64,000 bases of DNA from Blastomonas aquatica (GTDB lineage: Bacteria; Pseudomonadota; Alphaproteobacteria; Sphingomonadales; Sphingomonadaceae): positions 124,001-188,000 of the forward strand of contig NZ_BMGD01000002.1 in assembly GCF_014639875.1 (NCBI RefSeq), in the 5' to 3' direction. The translations under genes and the position numbers were made by a program. Positions 8,645-18,722 of the stretch are shown here, one piece after another. The notes below the pieces were generated by a model. The model had not been told where the DNA came from, did not search any database, and worked only from the letters and a program-made list of their open reading frames with translations. Positions within the stretch are counted from its first letter, which is position 1, and each line of letters starts with the position of its first letter.

Positions 8645-8961
8645 GCGTCTGCCCAGTTATACGCCAGCGGAACTTCGCGGAAGGCAAACCGGTCGATATG
8701 GCGTTCGAGCGCACCTTTAAGGCCATCGCGCTGGTCCTCTGCGCTGGCGCTGATCGTGCAGACCAGCGCGTCGGCCTCGGCATCGAGGGTCACGATGGCA
8801 TCGGCAGGCCAGTCCGCACCGCGCGCATCCTTTGCAAACGTGATCTGCCCATGATCCTTGTCAAAGGTGACCGGCAGATTGTGTTCCCAGTGCTTGCAGA
8901 CCTGTTGAAGGTACTTGCTCGCGCTGGTTGTTGGGATGCGCGCGGTTGCGGTGAAGCTCAT
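8641..8961 (-). CDS. DUF2218 domain protein
   Basis: A 106-residue protein that matches the small DUF2218 family: an N-terminal strand (FTATARIPTTSASKYLQQVCKHWEHN), a central TFAKDARGADWPADAIVTLDAEAD region and a C-terminal ERHIDRFAFREVPLAYNW tail. Family members are often found near siderophore or redox genes; none has a firm function that I know. Both ends overlap neighbours by four bases (ATGA), so it is the fourth gene of the operon and presumably produced in step with the hydrolase before it. Confidence 0.85.
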   Translation of the reverse strand: MSFTATARIPTTSASKYLQQVCKHWEHNLPVTFDKDHGQITFAKDARGADWPADAIVTLDAEADALVCTISASAEDQRDGLKGALERHIDRFAFREVPLAYNWADA

Positions 8962-10130
8962 GCCTTGCTGCCTGCAGAGGTACGGCCACCCAGCGTTTCG
9001 GCGAACCAGTCGGCGATGTAATCGCGCCCGAACGACATGTTGTCCGCGCCGACATGCTCGACCCCGCCTTCACGTGGCGTGAAGATCTTGAGCTCGCGCT
9101 GCGGGCTGTTGGTCAGTTGCTCGAAGCTCTGGTGCGCATATTCCAGACCGATCTGGCGATCCTTTTCGCCATGGGTGACGAGGAACGGTACCTTGATCCG
9201 GTCCATCACGCCGTTCAGCGTCATGTCCTTCGACTTGGCATGGAAATCGTCCATGTCACTCGCGCCGAACACCCACATCACATGCGCCCAGTAATGCGGC
9301 ACGGGGTTCTCGCCCTCGCGGCGCAGGCGCTTTTGCTGGACCTCGGCCCAGTTGTGGTTGGCACCCCAGACCGCGCCCGAGGCGAAGCGCGGCTCGAACG
9401 CGACCGCACGCGGCGCGAAATGACCACCCAGCGAGATGCCGGTCATGCCTATGCGCGTCGGGTCGACATCGGTCTGCTTTTCCAGCCAGTCGACCGCAGG
9501 CGATGCCCATTTTTCCGAATGCGGCGTGGCGGGAAGGTTGTTGAGGCGCAGCGCCTCGCCGGTGCCCGGCTGATCGACACACAGGCTCGAGATGCCGCGC
9601 GCGGCCAGCGCATGCGGCAGCTTCGACCAATAGAGCAGCTCCTTCGAGCTATCGAGGCCGTTACAATAGACGACAACCGGCTTGGGGCCATCGCCCGGCG
9701 CGCGGCAATACAAAGCGGGGAAGGTGCTGCCCTCATAGGGGATCTCGACGCGTTCGACCGCGTGATCGCCCAGCGTCATCGCCCGCTTGAAGGTGTCGAG
9801 CGCCTTGGCATAGGTCGCGGCGCGATCGGGGCTGCCCTGGCCCTGCATCCGTTCGGCGACCAGCAGATAGAGTGCGGCGCGCTCGAGCTTGGCAGCGGCG
9901 GAGAACGCACGGCCGCGCTCCTCGTCCTCGTTCGCAAGACCGATCAATTTGTCGCCGGTTTCGACCCAGGCGCGCATGAACTGCGGCGTGCCGGCATCGG
10001 CACCGTTGGCCGCCGCATCACGGATCGGCTGGCACATATCGATGATTTCACCGATCTGGCCCCCACTCTCGATCGCGATCGCGACTGAGAGGTTCCAGAT
10101 GTAGTTCGGAAAATATTCAAACAATGCCAT
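8958..10130 (-). CDS. Alpha/beta hydrolase, 2,6-dihydroxypseudooxynicotine hydrolase / FrsA-like
   Basis: A 390-residue protein with a helical N-terminal cap (residues 1-130) followed by an alpha/beta hydrolase domain. Motifs are VVVYCNGLDSSKE (oxyanion strand), SLCVDQPGTGEALR, the nucleophile GISLGGHFAPR and a late His in GVEHVGADNM. This layout is that of the 2,6-dihydroxypseudooxynicotine hydrolase family, which cleaves a C-C bond between an acyl side chain and a dihydroxylated ring. It starts 3 bp after the ring-cleavage dioxygenase gene. A role in side-chain (acyl) removal or ring-fission product hydrolysis fits both family and context. It might also be a plain esterase. Confidence 0.88.
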   Translation of the reverse strand: MALFEYFPNYIWNLSVAIAIESGGQIGEIIDMCQPIRDAAANGADAGTPQFMRAWVETGDKLIGLANEDEERGRAFSAAAKLERAALYLLVAERMQGQGSPDRAATYAKALDTFKRAMTLGDHAVERVEIPYEGSTFPALYCRAPGDGPKPVVVYCNGLDSSKELLYWSKLPHALAARGISSLCVDQPGTGEALRLNNLPATPHSEKWASPAVDWLEKQTDVDPTRIGMTGISLGGHFAPRAVAFEPRFASGAVWGANHNWAEVQQKRLRREGENPVPHYWAHVMWVFGASDMDDFHAKSKDMTLNGVMDRIKVPFLVTHGEKDRQIGLEYAHQSFEQLTNSPQRELKIFTPREGGVEHVGADNMSFGRDYIADWFAETLGGRTSAGSKA

Positions 10131-10133
10131 GGC

Positions 10134-11036
10134 TTACACTCCTGCCGGCTGGAACAGACCCTTGTCGGGCGCGGGGTGCGGCATGGTCTGCGGACCACCG
10201 GTGCCGATGCCCCACTGGTCCATGACGAGGGGCGCGGGTGTGTGTACCGTCGCCTGCCAGGTGGCATCATCGACCTCTTCGAGATCGGCGGTGTATTCGA
10301 CCGCAAAGCCGCCCGGCGTGGTGAAATAGCTGAAGGTGTTGTTGCCGGCGGTGTGCCGTCCGGGGCCCCAGCGGATATCGGTGCCCTGCTGCTTGAGGCG
10401 GTGGATGCCGCGCATCATGTCGTCGACGCCGAGCATGTCATAGGCGACATGGTTGAGACACGCAGGGCCGGGCAGCAGCGCGATGCGGTGGTGCCACTGG
10501 TTGCAGCGCAGGAAGCACATGAAATCGCCCAGCCAGTCGCTGACCTTGAAGCCCAGCGCATCGGTGAAGAAGCGCACCATCTCCTGGTGATCGGGCGAGT
10601 GCAGCACGATGTGGCTGATCTTCTGGGGGATGCCCTCCCAACGGGTCAGCTCGCGCGAGGTGCCACGCGCGACATCGCTCGAAATCTCGAACGGCAGCCC
10701 ATCCTTGCTGAAGAAGCGGAAGCCATAGCCGCCGCCCAATGTGTCAAGGTCCCTGGGTGCAAAAACGATCTGGCAGCCATAAGCGGCCACCTTGTCGTGC
10801 AACGCATCGACATCGGCGCGGCTGTCTGCCGCCAGCGTGATGATGTCGATCTTCTGGACGTCGGACTGACGCAGGCGGACGACATACAGTTCGTCGTTTC
10901 CTTCGGCGGCGAAGTGCAGCATGCCGTCCTTTTCACCGGCGTCCTTGAGACCCCAGGTATCGCGATAAAAGGCAGCCTCAGCTGCCAGATCGGTGACGGC
11001 GTAGCCGACGTGGCGAATCTCGCTTACTCTGGCCAT
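10134..11036 (-). CDS. VOC-fold extradiol ring-cleavage dioxygenase
   Basis: A 300-residue two-domain vicinal-oxygen-chelate protein like 2,3-dihydroxybiphenyl and catechol 2,3-dioxygenases. Domain 1 (residues 5-130) begins IRHVGYAVTDL. Domain 2 (about 145-265) carries the iron ligands: His in ISHIVLHSPD, His in LNHVAYDMLG and Glu in GGFAVEYTAD. HHRIALLPG is the usual second-sphere stretch. GGAG precedes the ATG at 11036. It follows the flavin monooxygenase by 41 bp, so a hydroxylate-then-cleave order is likely. The substrate must be a catechol or hydroxyquinol type ring; which one is not visible. Confidence 0.9.
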   Translation of the reverse strand: MARVSEIRHVGYAVTDLAAEAAFYRDTWGLKDAGEKDGMLHFAAEGNDELYVVRLRQSDVQKIDIITLAADSRADVDALHDKVAAYGCQIVFAPRDLDTLGGGYGFRFFSKDGLPFEISSDVARGTSRELTRWEGIPQKISHIVLHSPDHQEMVRFFTDALGFKVSDWLGDFMCFLRCNQWHHRIALLPGPACLNHVAYDMLGVDDMMRGIHRLKQQGTDIRWGPGRHTAGNNTFSYFTTPGGFAVEYTADLEEVDDATWQATVHTPAPLVMDQWGIGTGGPQTMPHPAPDKGLFQPAGV

Positions 11037-11077
11037 GATGAATTCAACTCCTTGAAAGATTTGGGGGAACGCCTGCC

Positions 11078-12196
11078 TCAAATGGGCTCGGCAACCTTCA
11101 TGAACATTTCCCGGGTCGCGACGGCGTTATCCACCAGCGGACCCTTGCCGATCTGGCCGAAGCAGATCGCCTTGGATGAATCGACGATGTAGCGGCAGCG
11201 CTCGAAGCGGCGATCGCGATAGGTGGCGAGCGCGGTTTGGATGTCATCGGCGGCAACCAGTTCGTCGGCGAGCACCAGCCCGTCCTCGATCGCCATGCCT
11301 GCGCCCTGTCCCAGATGCGGGGTGGTGGCATGCACCGCGTCACCAAGCAAAGCCACGCGACCCTTGTGCCACGGCCCTTCCAGAAACATCCATTCGAGCG
11401 GCTTGTAGACCACCTCGTCGTCTGCGGTGATCTGCCCGACCAAGGCCTGGATAGCGGGGGAGGGGACATTGGCGATCTTGGCGCGCATCGTGCTGGCCAG
11501 ATCTTCCTTGGCGTACCTAGGATTGTCCGGCTCGGGCGTGGTGACATACATGTACATCAGCTCGTTCGACAGCGGCACCAGCCCGATCCCGGTCTGCCCT
11601 TCATAAGCCTGCAGCCCGATGACATCGGGCGTGCGCTTGAAATTGTAGCGCCACACCGACTGGCCGGTGAACTCGGGCTTGGGCGCATCGGGGAAGATCG
11701 TCTGGCGGGTCTGCGAGTACAGGCCGTCTGCGCCGATGACGAGATCATAGCGCCCTGCGCTGCCATCGCTGAAGGTCACCGAAACGCCCGCGCCATCATC
11801 ATCCATCGTCGCGACCGTCAGCCCAAGCCGGACGTTCGCGCCTGCGCCTATCGTGCGGTCGCCCAGCACCTTGTGCAGCGCGCGCCTGCCGATGCCGACA
11901 TTTCCGGGATAGCCATCGACCAGCCTGGGGGTGGGAATATCGGCCACGCACTGGCCGGTGGGGATGTACACCTGAACCCGGTCAAAGCCGAAGCCTGCGC
12001 TGATGTAATCGTCGACCAGGCCCAGTTCGGTCATCGCCCGGATGACATTGCCCTGCTGGATGATGCCGACGCCATAGACCGACCAATCGGGGTCGCGCTC
12101 GATCACTTCGACTGCATAACCCTTGCGGCACAGCGCAATGGCCGACGTCAAACCGCCGATGCCGCCACCAACAATCAGAATGCTCAGATCTTTCAC
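11078..12196 (-). CDS. FAD-dependent aromatic monooxygenase
   Basis: A 372-residue single-component flavoprotein hydroxylase (class A). It has the Rossmann ILIVGGGIGGLTSAIAL motif at the N-terminus, the DG-type motif VIGADGLYSQTR, and the second FAD motif GRVALLGDAVHATTPHLGQGAGMAIED. Relatives include salicylate, 3-hydroxybenzoate and other phenol hydroxylases using NAD(P)H and oxygen. I chose the GTG at 12196 because GGAGAGGTGATC precedes it and the protein then starts right at the FAD fold. It is the first gene of the operon, preceded by a nod-box-like element, and probably does the first ring hydroxylation. Confidence 0.9.
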   Translation of the reverse strand: MKDLSILIVGGGIGGLTSAIALCRKGYAVEVIERDPDWSVYGVGIIQQGNVIRAMTELGLVDDYISAGFGFDRVQVYIPTGQCVADIPTPRLVDGYPGNVGIGRRALHKVLGDRTIGAGANVRLGLTVATMDDDGAGVSVTFSDGSAGRYDLVIGADGLYSQTRQTIFPDAPKPEFTGQSVWRYNFKRTPDVIGLQAYEGQTGIGLVPLSNELMYMYVTTPEPDNPRYAKEDLASTMRAKIANVPSPAIQALVGQITADDEVVYKPLEWMFLEGPWHKGRVALLGDAVHATTPHLGQGAGMAIEDGLVLADELVAADDIQTALATYRDRRFERCRYIVDSSKAICFGQIGKGPLVDNAVATREMFMKVAEPI

Positions 12197-12265
12197 GCGA
12201 TCACCTCTCCACGTCCCCCCGTTTTCGGGGCGCTCTTGATGGTGCTGAAATAGAAGGAGAGCCGT

Positions 12266-12315
12266 AAATCTGTAAATTCTATTGTTTGGATTGATAGCCA
12301 TTTGTTTTATGGATG
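12266..12315 (-). promoter_or_regulatory. Nod-box-like element in front of the aromatic operon
   Basis: Read on the minus strand this 50-bp element has a left half CATCCATAAAACAAATG and a right half ATCCAAACAATAGAATTTAC. Against the rhizobial nod-box consensus as I remember it (YATCCAYNNYRYRGATG and ATCNAAACAATCRATTTTAC), the left half differs at two defined positions and the right half at two. The spacer is one base longer than in the consensus. It lies 70-119 bp upstream of the monooxygenase start, just after the lysR stop. A NodD-like regulator is the neighbouring gene. Confidence 0.65.
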
Positions 12316-12331
12316 CATTGCGGAGAGCGGT

Positions 12332-13237
12332 TCAGGGAAGCGCGCTGTCGTGCCGCAACTGGTCGCGCAGCCAGCGCAGACCCTCGTCGTTGCTGCGCGC
12401 GCGGTTGTACTGCATCATCTCGCGCATCATCGGGAACGCAAACGGAATGGGCGCGATCGCCAGCGGGAACATGCTCGCCATCCGGCGCGCCAGCCGTTCA
12501 TGCATCAGCGCCAGCCGGTTGGTTTCGATCACCAGCCAGGGCACCGCAGTGAAGGACGATGCCATCATGTCCATTCGGCGCGAGCGGCCCAGTTGCTCCA
12601 TCATGCTATCGGCAAACGCCCGCGTACGCTGGTTGCCCATGTGCACGCCGACATGGCTCGCATGCATCACATCCTCGTCGCCCAGTTCGGTTTCAAACAG
12701 CGGGTTGCCTGTCCAGCCGACCACGACGTGCCGTTCCTCGAACAGCAATTCGGCAGGCTGGCTGGGATTGATGAAGTCTTCGGGCGTAATCAGCAGATCA
12801 AATGAACCCTGCACGATCAGATCGGCGCTGCCATCCGAAGGGAGCACGGTTTCCAGCCGAATCGTCGGCGCAACCTGCGCCAGCCGCCGCGACAAAGGCG
12901 CGATGACGGCAGCGGTGATATAGTCCGATGCAATCAGCCGGAAGGTGCGCTGCGATGTCGCTGGATCGAAGCTGGTCGAGGTCGTGATCAGCGCATCGAC
13001 CTGCCGCAGCGTATCCTGCACCATCGGCACCAGCGTTTCGGCATAAGCGGTGGGAAACATGCGCTTGCCCTGCAAAACCAGCAGGTCGTCGCCGAAATAG
13101 TCGCGCAGTCGTCCGAGTGCGGCGCTCATCGCCGGCTGGCTCAAATGCAGCTGCTCGGCGGCGCGCGACACGCTGCGCGTCTCCATCAGCACGCTGAAGG
13201 CAACCAGCAGATTGAGATCGAGACCCTTGAAGCGCAT
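12332..13237 (-). CDS. LysR-family transcriptional regulator, NodD-like
   Basis: A 301-residue LysR regulator. The first residues MRFKGLDLNLLVAF are nearly the same as those of rhizobial NodD. The HTH is at residues 20-60 (SRAAEQLHLSQPAMSAALGRLRDYF). The ligand domain also looks NodD-like (FDPATSQRTFRLIASDY, then LFEERHVVVGW and HVGVHMG). NodD proteins respond to flavonoids and bind nod boxes; NodD-like relatives control aromatic degradation in soil bacteria. The gene is divergent from a TonB receptor and directly upstream of the 12-gene operon, with a nod-box-like element near each. I infer that it activates both units in response to an aromatic inducer. Confidence 0.9.
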   Translation of the reverse strand: MRFKGLDLNLLVAFSVLMETRSVSRAAEQLHLSQPAMSAALGRLRDYFGDDLLVLQGKRMFPTAYAETLVPMVQDTLRQVDALITTSTSFDPATSQRTFRLIASDYITAAVIAPLSRRLAQVAPTIRLETVLPSDGSADLIVQGSFDLLITPEDFINPSQPAELLFEERHVVVGWTGNPLFETELGDEDVMHASHVGVHMGNQRTRAFADSMMEQLGRSRRMDMMASSFTAVPWLVIETNRLALMHERLARRMASMFPLAIAPIPFAFPMMREMMQYNRARSNDEGLRWLRDQLRHDSALP

Positions 13238-13247
13238 CGCGTTAACC

Positions 13248-13297
13248 TATCAATATGGTGATTGGATTACCATTAAAACAAAAAATTTAACCTATGG
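13248..13297 (+). promoter_or_regulatory. Second nod-box-like element in the lysR / TonB-receptor gap
   Basis: The plus strand shows TATCAATATGGTGATTG, a 7-bp spacer, then ATTAAAACAAAAAATTTA. The halves and the 7-bp spacer align with the element at 12266-12315, though matches to the nod-box consensus are fewer, mainly TATC, AAACAA and ATTT. It overlaps an imperfect dyad TGGTGATTGGATTACCA (13256-13272). It sits 10 bp upstream of the lysR start and about 80 bp before the receptor start, where an autoregulated LysR site would be expected. Confidence 0.5.
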
Positions 13298-13375
13298 CTA
13301 GTCGATGATCTAAATGCAGATCAACAAAAAGCAGCGGCCCGAGCAGGCTGCCTGCAATTTTCAGGGAGATGATGA

Positions 13376-15688
13376 ATGAGGGCATTGCTGCTGGCCACGA
13401 CCGTTCTTGCCGGACTGGCCGTTCCGGAAATCGCGATTGCACAGGATACGACCGCGCCCGAGGCTGCTGCAGAAACGCAGGAGTATGAAGGCCTCAGCGA
13501 GATCGTCGTCACCGCGCAACGCCGCGAAGAAAGCCTGCAGCGCGCCGCCGTCGCCGTCACTGCGGTTACCGGTGATGACCTCACCAAATCGGGCATCACC
13601 GAAGCTGCCAATCTTGGCCGGCTCGTGCCTTCCTTGGTCGTCCAGCCCACCGGCGGCACCACCAGCTTCTTCCTGCGCGGCGTCGGCACCAATTCGCAGA
13701 ACTCGTTCGCCGAAAACGCGGTCGCGTTCAACTTTAATGGCATCTATGTCGGCCGTCCGACCGCGCCAGCCGGGGTGTTCTACGACCTCGAGCGCGTCGA
13801 GGTGGTCAAGGGACCGCAGGGCACGCTCTATGGCCGCAACGCCACCGGCGGTGCGATCAACGTGCTCCCCAAAAAGCCTGTGCTCGGCACGTTCAGCGGC
13901 GAAGGCCTGTTCGAATACGGCAATTACGACAGCAAGAAAGCGTCGCTGGCGCTGAACATTCCGCTCGGCGACACCGTGGCGCTGCGCGTTGCAGGGCAGA
14001 TCGTCGATCGCGATGGCTACATCTCCGATGGCTATGACGACGACAAGGGCGAAGCATTCCGCGCATCGCTGCTGATCGAGCCTTCGGACATGTGGTCGAT
14101 GACGCTGGTTGCCGATTACTACAACCAGCGCGGCAAGGGTGCAGGCGCGGTGCTGCTGCCCGAGGGACGCTATGCCGTCCCCGCGCTCGAAGACCGGGTG
14201 AGCATTTCCGATCCGCGCGCGCAGGCTTCGATCCGCCAGCTGGCGTCGGGCATTTCGGCGCCGCCGTTCTGCGGAGGCTTCGGCAATTTCGTCAACAGCG
14301 GCTGCGTGGCGCTCGCAGGCACTGACGGCTTTCTGGACAATGAATTCATCGGCGTCAGCGCCACGGTCGTCGGCGACATGGGCTTTGGTACGCTGACGGT
14401 CATTCCGGCCTATCGCAAGTCCGACGTCAACCTGCTCACCTATCTTCCAGGCTTTGCAGGGACGATCAACGACAAGGCCGAGCAGATGTCGCTCGAGGTA
14501 CGGCTGGCCTCCAACGAAGACCAGCGGCTGCGCTACGTGCTGGGCGCTTTCTATTTTGGCGAGGACCAGATCACCGAAAACTTCTTCCGCCAGGGCAACA
14601 TCTCCACCACCCGCTTCACGCCGCGGCTCAGCACCGAGAGCATCGCTGCCTTCGGCCAGCTGACATTCGATATCGCCGATAGCCTTCGGCTGGTCGCCGG
14701 CGGGCGGTACACCAGGGAAGACAAGTCGCAGTTCACGTCCGTGGCCGCCGGCGGTCTGCCGGGACCGGTCCAGCCGCCGCTCAGTGCGCCGTTCACCGGT
14801 GACCTGTCGTTCGAAAAGTTCACCTGGAAGGCCGGAGTGGAATGGGATGCGGGGCCGGCCTCGTTGGTCTATGCCAATGTGGCGACCGGGTTCAAATCGG
14901 GCGGGTTCTTCGTCGCCCAGCCGCCCAACAACACCTTCGCTCCCGAAGAGCTGACCGCTTATACCGTCGGCGCCAAGAACCGGTTCTTCGACAACAAGCT
15001 GCAGCTGAACATCGAGGCGTTCTACTGGGACTATCGCGACCAGCAGATCACCTTCGTCGGTGGCGTGCCCACCGCAGGCGGCATCTTCGCGCAAGGCTCG
15101 ACCACGGTCAACGCGGGCAAATCGCGGATCTATGGCGCAGAGTTCGAAGCCAAGTTCGCGCCGAGCAGCAACGATCTGTTCAGCGTCAACGTCCAGTACC
15201 TCAACGGCAAGTACAACAGCCTGCAGACCGCCAACTTCTCGCCCACCGGCGCACCGGTGACCACGGGCTGCACCACCGTCGGCAGCCGTCTGGCCAACCC
15301 GGGTGTCAACGGCGCACGCTTCTTCGACATCGATTGTTCGGGCAGGCCGACGGTCAACTCGCCCAAATGGGCGGTGAACCTGGGCTATGAACGCACGTTC
15401 GAACTGACGGGTGACCTCAATCTGATCTTCGGCGCGCGTGGCAACATCGAGAGCGGTCGCTTTCTCAATTCCAATTACCGGCCCGAAGAGCGGCAGGGCA
15501 GCTTCGCGATGGCCGATGCGTTTGCGACGCTGGAAAGCCTGGGCGGATGGAGCATCACCGGCTTCATCAACAACATCACCGACGAGGTGGTGCTGGCACG
15601 CGCAGGGACCCGGCCGATCCTCGACTTCCCCGTCGGTACTCTGCGTCCGCCGCGGACCTATGGCGTGCGGGTCGGTTTCAACTTCTGA
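13376..15688 (+). CDS. TonB-dependent outer-membrane receptor
   Basis: A 770-residue TonB-dependent receptor. A signal peptide covers residues 1-22 (LLLATTVLAGLAVPEIAIA). A TonB-box-like EIVVTAQRR is at about residue 42-50, the plug domain carries the GPQGTLYGRNATGGAINV signature, and the barrel ends in Phe (VGFNF), as required for outer-membrane insertion. CAGGGAG precedes the ATG. It is divergent from the NodD-like lysR, and its stop overlaps the start of an exported MBL protein (TGATG). I infer uptake of the aromatic compound that the adjacent operon degrades. Iron-siderophore receptors share the fold, so the ligand is not certain. Confidence 0.92.
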   Translation: MRALLLATTVLAGLAVPEIAIAQDTTAPEAAAETQEYEGLSEIVVTAQRREESLQRAAVAVTAVTGDDLTKSGITEAANLGRLVPSLVVQPTGGTTSFFLRGVGTNSQNSFAENAVAFNFNGIYVGRPTAPAGVFYDLERVEVVKGPQGTLYGRNATGGAINVLPKKPVLGTFSGEGLFEYGNYDSKKASLALNIPLGDTVALRVAGQIVDRDGYISDGYDDDKGEAFRASLLIEPSDMWSMTLVADYYNQRGKGAGAVLLPEGRYAVPALEDRVSISDPRAQASIRQLASGISAPPFCGGFGNFVNSGCVALAGTDGFLDNEFIGVSATVVGDMGFGTLTVIPAYRKSDVNLLTYLPGFAGTINDKAEQMSLEVRLASNEDQRLRYVLGAFYFGEDQITENFFRQGNISTTRFTPRLSTESIAAFGQLTFDIADSLRLVAGGRYTREDKSQFTSVAAGGLPGPVQPPLSAPFTGDLSFEKFTWKAGVEWDAGPASLVYANVATGFKSGGFFVAQPPNNTFAPEELTAYTVGAKNRFFDNKLQLNIEAFYWDYRDQQITFVGGVPTAGGIFAQGSTTVNAGKSRIYGAEFEAKFAPSSNDLFSVNVQYLNGKYNSLQTANFSPTGAPVTTGCTTVGSRLANPGVNGARFFDIDCSGRPTVNSPKWAVNLGYERTFELTGDLNLIFGARGNIESGRFLNSNYRPEERQGSFAMADAFATLESLGGWSITGFINNITDEVVLARAGTRPILDFPVGTLRPPRTYGVRVGFNF

Positions 15689-16659
15689 TGGGCAGACGGG
15701 CAGTTTGGTTGGCATTGGCGGTGCTGACCGCCGCCACGCCGGCAAACGCTCAGCCAGCGCCAACTTCGACGGGCGCCTTTATCACGCTGGGCACGATGGG
15801 CGGACCGGTGCCTTCGCCGGACCGGTCGCAGCCCGCCAATGCGCTTGAGCATGCGGGGCGGATCTATCTGGTCGATGCAGGCGACGGCACGGTGCAGCAG
15901 CTCAGCCGCGCCGGGATCATGCTGCCACGCGTCAAGGCGGTGTTCCTCAGCCATCTCCACGCCGATCACACCGGCGGGCTGTCGGCGGTACTGGGCTTGC
16001 GCAACCAGACCAATGCGCGCGAACGGCTGACGGTGTACGGGCCGCCGGGGACGCGTGAGCTGGTTGCGGGCATGGTGGCATCGATGCAGCCCGCCGCGCA
16101 CGTCGGCTATGGCATCCCGGGCCAACCCTGGACCCCGCCCGCCGATACCGTCACCGTCATCGAGATGTCAGGCGGCGAGGCGCTGGCAGTCGATGGGATG
16201 ACCGTCACTGCCGCGCAGAATTCGCATTATGATTTCGCAGCCGGAAGCACCGAAGACCGCAACTACAAGTCGCTGTCCTTCCGCTTCGGCCTGCCCGGCC
16301 GATCCGTCGTCTACACCGGCGATACCGGACCCAGCGCCGCCGTCGAAAAGCTCGCCCAGGGTGCCGATCTGCTGGTCAGCGAGATGATCGACATGGGCGG
16401 GACGATGGCCAATGTCGCACGCAATTCCCCCGATATGCCCGCCGATGCCAAGCGGCAGCTTGCGCAGCATCTGTCGACCCATCACCTGACCCCCGACGCG
16501 GTGGGGCAACTGGCGGCAAGCGCAGGGGTGAAGGCACTGGTGATCACCCATTTCGCCGCCGGAACCCCCGACCCTGAGCGGACCAAAGGCTATCTGGCCG
16601 AGATCACGGCGCGCTATCGCGGGCCGGTGACGCTGGCCAACGACCTCGACCGTTTCTGA
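15688..16659 (+). CDS. Exported metallo-beta-lactamase-fold hydrolase
   Basis: A 323-residue protein with an N-terminal signal peptide (AVWLALAVLTAATPANA) and an MBL fold. The metal motif LSHLHADHTGG is complete. A later His in AQNSHYD, Asp in VYTGDTGPS and the late His of VITHFA supply the other ligands. This pattern is like arylsulfatase/RNase-Z-type MBL enzymes that hydrolyse ester bonds. The ATG shares a base with the stop of the TonB receptor, so the two are co-translated. A periplasmic hydrolase paired with a receptor could deconjugate the imported aromatic (ester, sulfate or glycoside) before it enters the cell; this is inference. Confidence 0.88.
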   Translation: MGRRAVWLALAVLTAATPANAQPAPTSTGAFITLGTMGGPVPSPDRSQPANALEHAGRIYLVDAGDGTVQQLSRAGIMLPRVKAVFLSHLHADHTGGLSAVLGLRNQTNARERLTVYGPPGTRELVAGMVASMQPAAHVGYGIPGQPWTPPADTVTVIEMSGGEALAVDGMTVTAAQNSHYDFAAGSTEDRNYKSLSFRFGLPGRSVVYTGDTGPSAAVEKLAQGADLLVSEMIDMGGTMANVARNSPDMPADAKRQLAQHLSTHHLTPDAVGQLAASAGVKALVITHFAAGTPDPERTKGYLAEITARYRGPVTLANDLDRF

Positions 16660-16674
16660 GGCGCCGGGGCGGGG

Positions 16675-18605
<1,931 letters not shown>

Positions 18606-18608
18606 TAG

Positions 18609-18714
18609 CTCCTCCCCTTCAGGGGAGGGGTTGGGGTGGGGAAGGAAAATACAGCCCCACCCCCGGCCCAGTTTTGGAGGCACGTGACTCCAAAACTCCT
18701 GAAGGGGAGGGGAG
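18609..18714. repeat. Intergenic palindromic repeat with outer stem and two inner hairpins
   Basis: The ligK-ligU gap is filled by a 106-bp structured element. An outer stem is formed by CCTCCCCTTCAGG (18611-18623) and CCTGAAGGGGAGG (18698-18710). Inside are GGGGTGGGG / CCCCACCCC (18633-18641 and 18655-18663) and AGTTTTGGAG / CTCCAAAACT (18670-18679 and 18688-18697). The arms resemble the CCCCTTCAGGGGAGGGG family of interspersed repeats common in alphaproteobacteria. The purine-rich ribosome site of ligU lies inside one outer arm. Confidence 0.85.
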
Positions 18715-18722
18715 CGTTTTGA

